A DNA stretch of 64,000 nucleotides from an uncultured Pelagibacteraceae bacterium (lineage in GTDB: Bacteria; Pseudomonadota; Alphaproteobacteria; Pelagibacterales; Pelagibacteraceae). Under the pieces are notes generated by a model, which was given only the letters and a program-made list of their open reading frames with translations, ran no database searches and was not told the origin of the DNA. Shown here piece by piece: positions 59,959 to 64,000 of this stretch (the stretch's first letter is position 1; each line of letters begins with the position of its first letter). A program made the position numbers and the translations under genes. Where the stretch lies: positions 1-64,000 of the forward strand of contig CACAUR010000002.1 of assembly GCA_902535745.1 (NCBI GenBank). Reading direction: 5' to 3'.

Positions 59959-62028
59959 ATGTCTGAATTTTTTTTAGAATTATTTAGCGAAGAAATTCCT
60001 GCAACTTTACAGAAAACAGCTAGAGAAAATCTCCAAAAAAATTTTGTTGGTTTTTTGAAAAAAGAGGAAATTAAATTTAAAGATAGTATTTCTGTTCTAT
60101 CAACTCCAAATAGGTTGATTGTTTACTGCGAAAACATTTCCCAAAAGATCATAAGAGCAAAGGCCGAAATTAGAGGTCCAAGTGTAAATGCGCATGAACA
60201 AGCGCTAGATGGTTTTATAAAATCTAATAATATAACTAAAGAAGAAACCTTTATAAGAAAAACGGATAAAGGGGAGTTTTATTTTTTTAAAAAACCCGCT
60301 CAAACAGTAGAGACAAAATCTATTTTGAAAAATAATTTACCAAAAATTCTTGATGAAATCCCTTGGAAAAAATCAATGAGATGGGGTGAACATGATATGT
60401 ACTGGGGTAGACCATTAAAATCCATACTTGCTTGTTTTAATAATAAAGTTTTAGAATTTAATTATCATCATTTAAATTCATCCAATTTTACCTATCTGGA
60501 TAAAGACTTTGAGGAGAAAACAACTAAATTTTTGAGTTTTAAAACTTACAAGGAATTTTTCAAAAGCAAAGGCATTATATTGGATCATAATAAAAGAGAA
60601 GAATTTATTGAAAATCAATTATTAAAAAAAACTAAGTTAGACAGGTTGAAGTTAGCCCTAAACAAAAAATTATTAAGCGAAGTAACAAATATTGTTGAAA
60701 AACCAAATGTAATTAAATGCAAGTTTGACAAAAAATTTTTAAAGATTCCAAAAGAAATATTAGTCACAACTATGGAAGTTCATCAAAAGTATTTCCCAAC
60801 CTTTGACAAAAAAGAAAAATTAACGAATATCTTCTTTTTAGTTGCAGACAATAACGACCCAAAAGGTTTAATTAGGTTAGGAAATGAGCGAGTAGTCGAA
60901 GCTCGTTTAAATGATGCTCAATTTTTCTGGTATAAAAATAAAACAAAAAATTTAGTTAAAGGAATATCAGATCTAAAAAATGTAAATTATTTTGAAGGAT
61001 TAGGAACTTACTTTGATAAAACTCAAAGATTAAGAAAGCTCGGATCACTAATATCTGATGAACTTTTAATTAGTAAAGAAAAAGTTGAAGTAGCATCCTC
61101 TATTTGCAAAGTAGATTTAGTGTCTGACTTAGTGGGAGAATTCCCTGAGCTTCAAGGTGTAATGGGTGGCCACTTTGCTAAAGCTCAAGGTTTTGATAAT
61201 GAAATTTGTTTGGCCATCAGTGAACATTATTTACCAATAGGCCCAGAAACAAAGACACCAAAAAAACCCTACTCAGTCACTTTAGCTTTAAGTGATAAAA
61301 TAGATACGTTAGTTGGTTTTTTTATAATTAATTTGAAACCATCAAGTTCAAAGGATCCGTTCGCGTTGAGAAGATCGGCCATTGGTCTTATAAGACTAAT
61401 AATAGAAAATAAATTAGAGATTAAATTTAAAGATATATTAAATTATTCTTGTGTTTTATTCACTGAACAAGATTTGAATTTTGATATAAAGGCTATCCAA
61501 CAAGATCTATTTAACTTTCTTTCCGAAAGACTTAAATTTTATATGAAAGAAAAAAAAATAAGACCAGACATTATAGAATGCTCAATCAATAGCTATAATG
61601 CAGACCAAATTTATAAAATTTATAACAAAGCTTTTATTTTAAATAAATTGATAGATAGAAATATTGGTCAAGATGTAATTTTTTCTTACAAAAGAGCATC
61701 CAATATCATATCAAACGAGATATCAAAAAATAAGATCGAGTTAGAAAATTCTACTGATCCAGGATTATTCAAAAATGATTTTGAGAAGAAATTATACAAA
61801 AAAATACAAGAAATAAGAAAATATTTTACAAGCCTAGGTAGTCGTGAAGACTGTAAAAAAACTTTAGAGGTTTTGGCTGGTGCAAAAACTGATGTTTCTA
61901 ACTTCTTTGATAATGTAATAGTTAATGATGATGACGAAGCGATCAAAAAAAATCGTTTGGAACTTATGCAATTGTTATGTAAAACGTTCAATAATTATTT
62001 AAATTTTTCTGATATTGAAAGTGCATAA
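59959..62028 (+). CDS. glyS: Glycyl-tRNA synthetase beta subunit
   Basis: A 689-residue beta subunit for tRNA binding and complex formation. It begins MSEFFLELFSEEIPATLQKT. IPWKKSMRWGEHDMYWGRPL lies near residue 133, ILVTTMEVHQKYFP near 268, FFLVADNNDPKGLIRLGNER near 293, VVEARLNDAQFFWYKN near 313, DLVGEFPELQGVMGGHFAKA near 390 and SSKDPFALRRSAIGLIRLII near 460. The C-terminal anticodon-binding-like domain ends LELMQLLCKTFNNYLNFSDI. Its stop shares a base with the next start codon. Confidence 0.96.
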   Translation: MSEFFLELFSEEIPATLQKTARENLQKNFVGFLKKEEIKFKDSISVLSTPNRLIVYCENISQKIIRAKAEIRGPSVNAHEQALDGFIKSNNITKEETFIRKTDKGEFYFFKKPAQTVETKSILKNNLPKILDEIPWKKSMRWGEHDMYWGRPLKSILACFNNKVLEFNYHHLNSSNFTYLDKDFEEKTTKFLSFKTYKEFFKSKGIILDHNKREEFIENQLLKKTKLDRLKLALNKKLLSEVTNIVEKPNVIKCKFDKKFLKIPKEILVTTMEVHQKYFPTFDKKEKLTNIFFLVADNNDPKGLIRLGNERVVEARLNDAQFFWYKNKTKNLVKGISDLKNVNYFEGLGTYFDKTQRLRKLGSLISDELLISKEKVEVASSICKVDLVSDLVGEFPELQGVMGGHFAKAQGFDNEICLAISEHYLPIGPETKTPKKPYSVTLALSDKIDTLVGFFIINLKPSSSKDPFALRRSAIGLIRLIIENKLEIKFKDILNYSCVLFTEQDLNFDIKAIQQDLFNFLSERLKFYMKEKKIRPDIIECSINSYNADQIYKIYNKAFILNKLIDRNIGQDVIFSYKRASNIISNEISKNKIELENSTDPGLFKNDFEKKLYKKIQEIRKYFTSLGSREDCKKTLEVLAGAKTDVSNFFDNVIVNDDDEAIKKNRLELMQLLCKTFNNYLNFSDIESA

Positions 62029-64000
62029 TGAGCAATTTAGTTTTTAATTTTAAATCTAAAAAAATAAAAAATATAAAGTATCCAAAGTTTGTTTTAGGCG
62101 GAAAAGGAGCAAATCTTGCTCAAATGGGAAAACTTGGTTTACCCGTGCCACCTGGATTTACTATATCTACTGAGGTCTGTGAAATATTTTATAAAAATAA
62201 TAAAAAACTTAATCAGAAACTAATTAAATCTATTAAGCAAGAATTAAAACAAATCGAAAAAGAATGTGGAAAAAAATTTGGTGATTTAGATAATCCATTA
62301 CTAGTTTCAGTAAGGTCAGGCGCAAGAGTTTCAATGCCTGGAATGATGGATACAATTTTAAATTTAGGTTTGAACGATGAAACAGTCAAAGCTCTTGCAA
62401 AAAAAACATCCAATATGAGGTTTGCAAAAGATAGTTATAGAAGATTTATTCAAATGTATTCGAATGTGGTGCTTGGAGTAGAAAGTTATAATTTTGAGGA
62501 ATTAATTGAAAATTATAAGTTAACTAAGGGCGTTTTGTTAGATACTGATTTAGATGAAAATGATTGGGATGGTCTTATTGATGACTTTAAAAACGTTGTT
62601 AAAGAAAAGACTAAAAAACAATTCCCTCAAGATGTTTATGAACAATTGTTTGGAGCTATTTCAGCAGTTTTTTTGTCATGGGAAAGTAACCGTGCAAAAG
62701 TTTATAGAAAATTAAATCAAATACCTTCCGCATGGGGAACAGCTATAAACGTTCAATCAATGGTTTTTGGAAATATGGGTAACGATTGTGCAACAGGTGT
62801 AGTTTTTACTAGGAACCCATCAAATGGAAAAAATGAAATTTACGGAGAATATCTTATAAATGCTCAAGGGGAGGATGTTGTAGCTGGCACAAGGACGCCA
62901 AACTATATAACAAAAAAAGCGAATAAAGACTCAAACTCAAAAGGTAAATCAATGGAACAGGCCATGCCAAAGGTTTATACCCAACTAAAAAAAATTCTCA
63001 AACTTTTAGAAAAATTTTACAAAGATATGCAAGACGTAGAATTCACAGTTGAAAATTCTAAATTGTGGATGCTTCAAACAAGATCTGGAAAAAGAACTGC
63101 AAAATCTGCAGTAAAAATAGCTGTAGACATGGTCAAAGAAAAATTGATAACGAAAAAAGAGGCAGTTTTAAGAGTTGATCCTAACACTTTGGACACACTT
63201 CTGCATCCATCATTAGACGAAACAAAAGAAGTAAAAACTATTGCAAAAGGTTTACCTGCTTCTCCAGGTGCAACAAGTGGAAAAGTTGTTTTTTCATCTG
63301 ATGAAGCAGAGAGATTAAATGGGATGATGCAAGATACAATACTTGTAAGAGTAGAAACCTCACCTGAGGATATCCATGGTATGCATGCTGCAAAAGGTAT
63401 TTTAACTGCTCGCGGAGGAATGACTAGTCATGCTGCTGTTGTTGCAAGAGGTATGGGAAGACCATGTGTTTCAGGTTCCAGTGAAATAGATATCAATTAC
63501 GAGCAAAAAATATTTAAAACTTCTTCAAACGTAGAAGTAAAAGAAGGAGATGTGATTACAATTGATGGATCTACAGGTAGAGTTATTTTAGATAAAGTTC
63601 CAACGTTAAAGCCAGAGATCTCAGGTGATTTTTCAAAATTAATGAGTTGGGCTGATAGTTACAGAAAATTAAAAGTAAGAACAAACTCCGAGACCCCTCT
63701 TGATACAAAAACGGCAAGAGAATTTGGAGCTGAGGGGATTGGTCTTTGTAGAACTGAGCATATGTTTTTTGACGAAGATAGAATTTTGTCTGTAAGAGAA
63801 ATGATTTTATCAAAAACTATAGAAGATAGAAATAAGGCTTTGGCAAAATTACTACCTCATCAAAAAAATGACTTTATTCAAATTTTTGAAATTATGAATG
63901 GTCTTCCAGTGACAGTTAGATTACTTGATCCACCTTTACACGAATTTTTACCCAAAAATGATAAAGAAATAGGAGACCTTAGTACAGTGACTGGTTTAAA
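62028..64000 (+). CDS. ppdK: Pyruvate, phosphate dikinase (partial, runs off right edge)
   Basis: The first 657 residues of PPDK, which makes phosphoenolpyruvate from pyruvate, ATP and phosphate. The ATP-grasp domain begins FVLGGKGANLAQMGKLGLPV near residue 18; VSVRSGARVSMPGMMDTILN lies near 88 and GDCATGVVFTRNPSNGK-like NDCATGVVFTRNPSNGKNEI near 252. The phosphohistidine domain has GLPASPGATSGKV near 407 and the catalytic His in LTARGGMTSHAAVVARGMGR near 458. EGIGLCRTEHMFFDEDRI near 568 opens the TIM-barrel, whose end is beyond the window. The ATG overlaps the glyS stop by one base. With fba and gap this supports gluconeogenesis. Confidence 0.95.
   Translation, partial: MSNLVFNFKSKKIKNIKYPKFVLGGKGANLAQMGKLGLPVPPGFTISTEVCEIFYKNNKKLNQKLIKSIKQELKQIEKECGKKFGDLDNPLLVSVRSGARVSMPGMMDTILNLGLNDETVKALAKKTSNMRFAKDSYRRFIQMYSNVVLGVESYNFEELIENYKLTKGVLLDTDLDENDWDGLIDDFKNVVKEKTKKQFPQDVYEQLFGAISAVFLSWESNRAKVYRKLNQIPSAWGTAINVQSMVFGNMGNDCATGVVFTRNPSNGKNEIYGEYLINAQGEDVVAGTRTPNYITKKANKDSNSKGKSMEQAMPKVYTQLKKILKLLEKFYKDMQDVEFTVENSKLWMLQTRSGKRTAKSAVKIAVDMVKEKLITKKEAVLRVDPNTLDTLLHPSLDETKEVKTIAKGLPASPGATSGKVVFSSDEAERLNGMMQDTILVRVETSPEDIHGMHAAKGILTARGGMTSHAAVVARGMGRPCVSGSSEIDINYEQKIFKTSSNVEVKEGDVITIDGSTGRVILDKVPTLKPEISGDFSKLMSWADSYRKLKVRTNSETPLDTKTAREFGAEGIGLCRTEHMFFDEDRILSVREMILSKTIEDRNKALAKLLPHQKNDFIQIFEIMNGLPVTVRLLDPPLHEFLPKNDKEIGDLSTVTGL

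Overview
The window is very AT-rich and tightly packed. Neighbouring genes are a few bases apart or overlap (ATGA and TAATG junctions, short tail-to-tail overlaps), and no stretch above about 125 bases lacks a gene. Gene content and order are alphaproteobacterial: yqeY-dnaG-rpoD, xseB-ispA-dxs, ftsH-folP-glmM, glyQ-glyS-ppdK, a split PntAa/PntAb transhydrogenase, TrcR, ZauP-ZapA, and an initiator tRNA with the alphaproteobacterial anticodon arm. Together with the low GC, the streamlining and a 5S rRNA gene detached from 16S-23S, this points to the SAR11 group (Pelagibacterales). That is an inference from sequence reading, not from a database search.

Layout. 1-246: start of trxB (minus). 268-1865: an ELM1-like protein and a 2OG-Fe(II) oxygenase, overlapping by one base. 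1862-6257: carA-carB (minus). 6383-10544: yqeY-dnaG-rpoD. 10561-18731: a surface-polysaccharide island. It holds a GT2, a WecA/WbpL-type initiating transferase, two paralogous DPM1-like GT2 genes on the minus strand, a large membrane protein, and gmd, fcl/colC-like and colD-like genes. The last three form a plausible route from GDP-mannose to a GDP-3,6-dideoxy sugar (GDP-colitose type). 18835-18952: a solitary 5S rRNA with its own predicted promoter, followed at once by rpmJ, a 36-residue membrane peptide, pntAa-pntAb-pntB, a transaldolase and an unrecognised membrane protein.

23963-32164 is a long minus-strand block. Read in transcription order it is tkt-gap-pgk-fba-thiE-efp-suhB-rpmE-trcR-rpsU-tRNA-fMet, joining central carbon metabolism to translation genes. 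32215-35533: zauP-zapA-fau-ymdB-like-yebC and a phage-type RuvC. 35590-40461: tolQ-tolR-tolA-tolB-pal-cpoB, with a strong intrinsic terminator after pal. 40421-47943: tilS, ftsH, folP, glmM, thiD, purA. 47940-49853: rpoH and rluD (minus). 49877-49953: tRNA-Arg(TCG). 49956-52403: an ABC exporter pair and a Sua5-type tsaC (minus). 52424-55423: xseB-ispA-dxs. Then aroC (minus), pdxH (plus), a long-chain polyprenyl synthase (minus), an S49 peptidase, glyQ, glyS and the start of ppdK, which runs off the window.

Most of the window is core housekeeping. The accessory part is 10.5-18.7 kb, plus the lone membrane gene at 22.7-24.0 kb that abuts tRNA-fMet. The most interesting points are the colD-like enzyme with histidine at the PLP-lysine position, the paralogous GT2 pair bracketing that pathway, the self-standing 5S gene, the phage-type RuvC with no ruvAB beside it, and a DnaG primase that has lost most of its zinc ligands. 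I found no CRISPR array, prophage, insertion sequence or convincing riboswitch.
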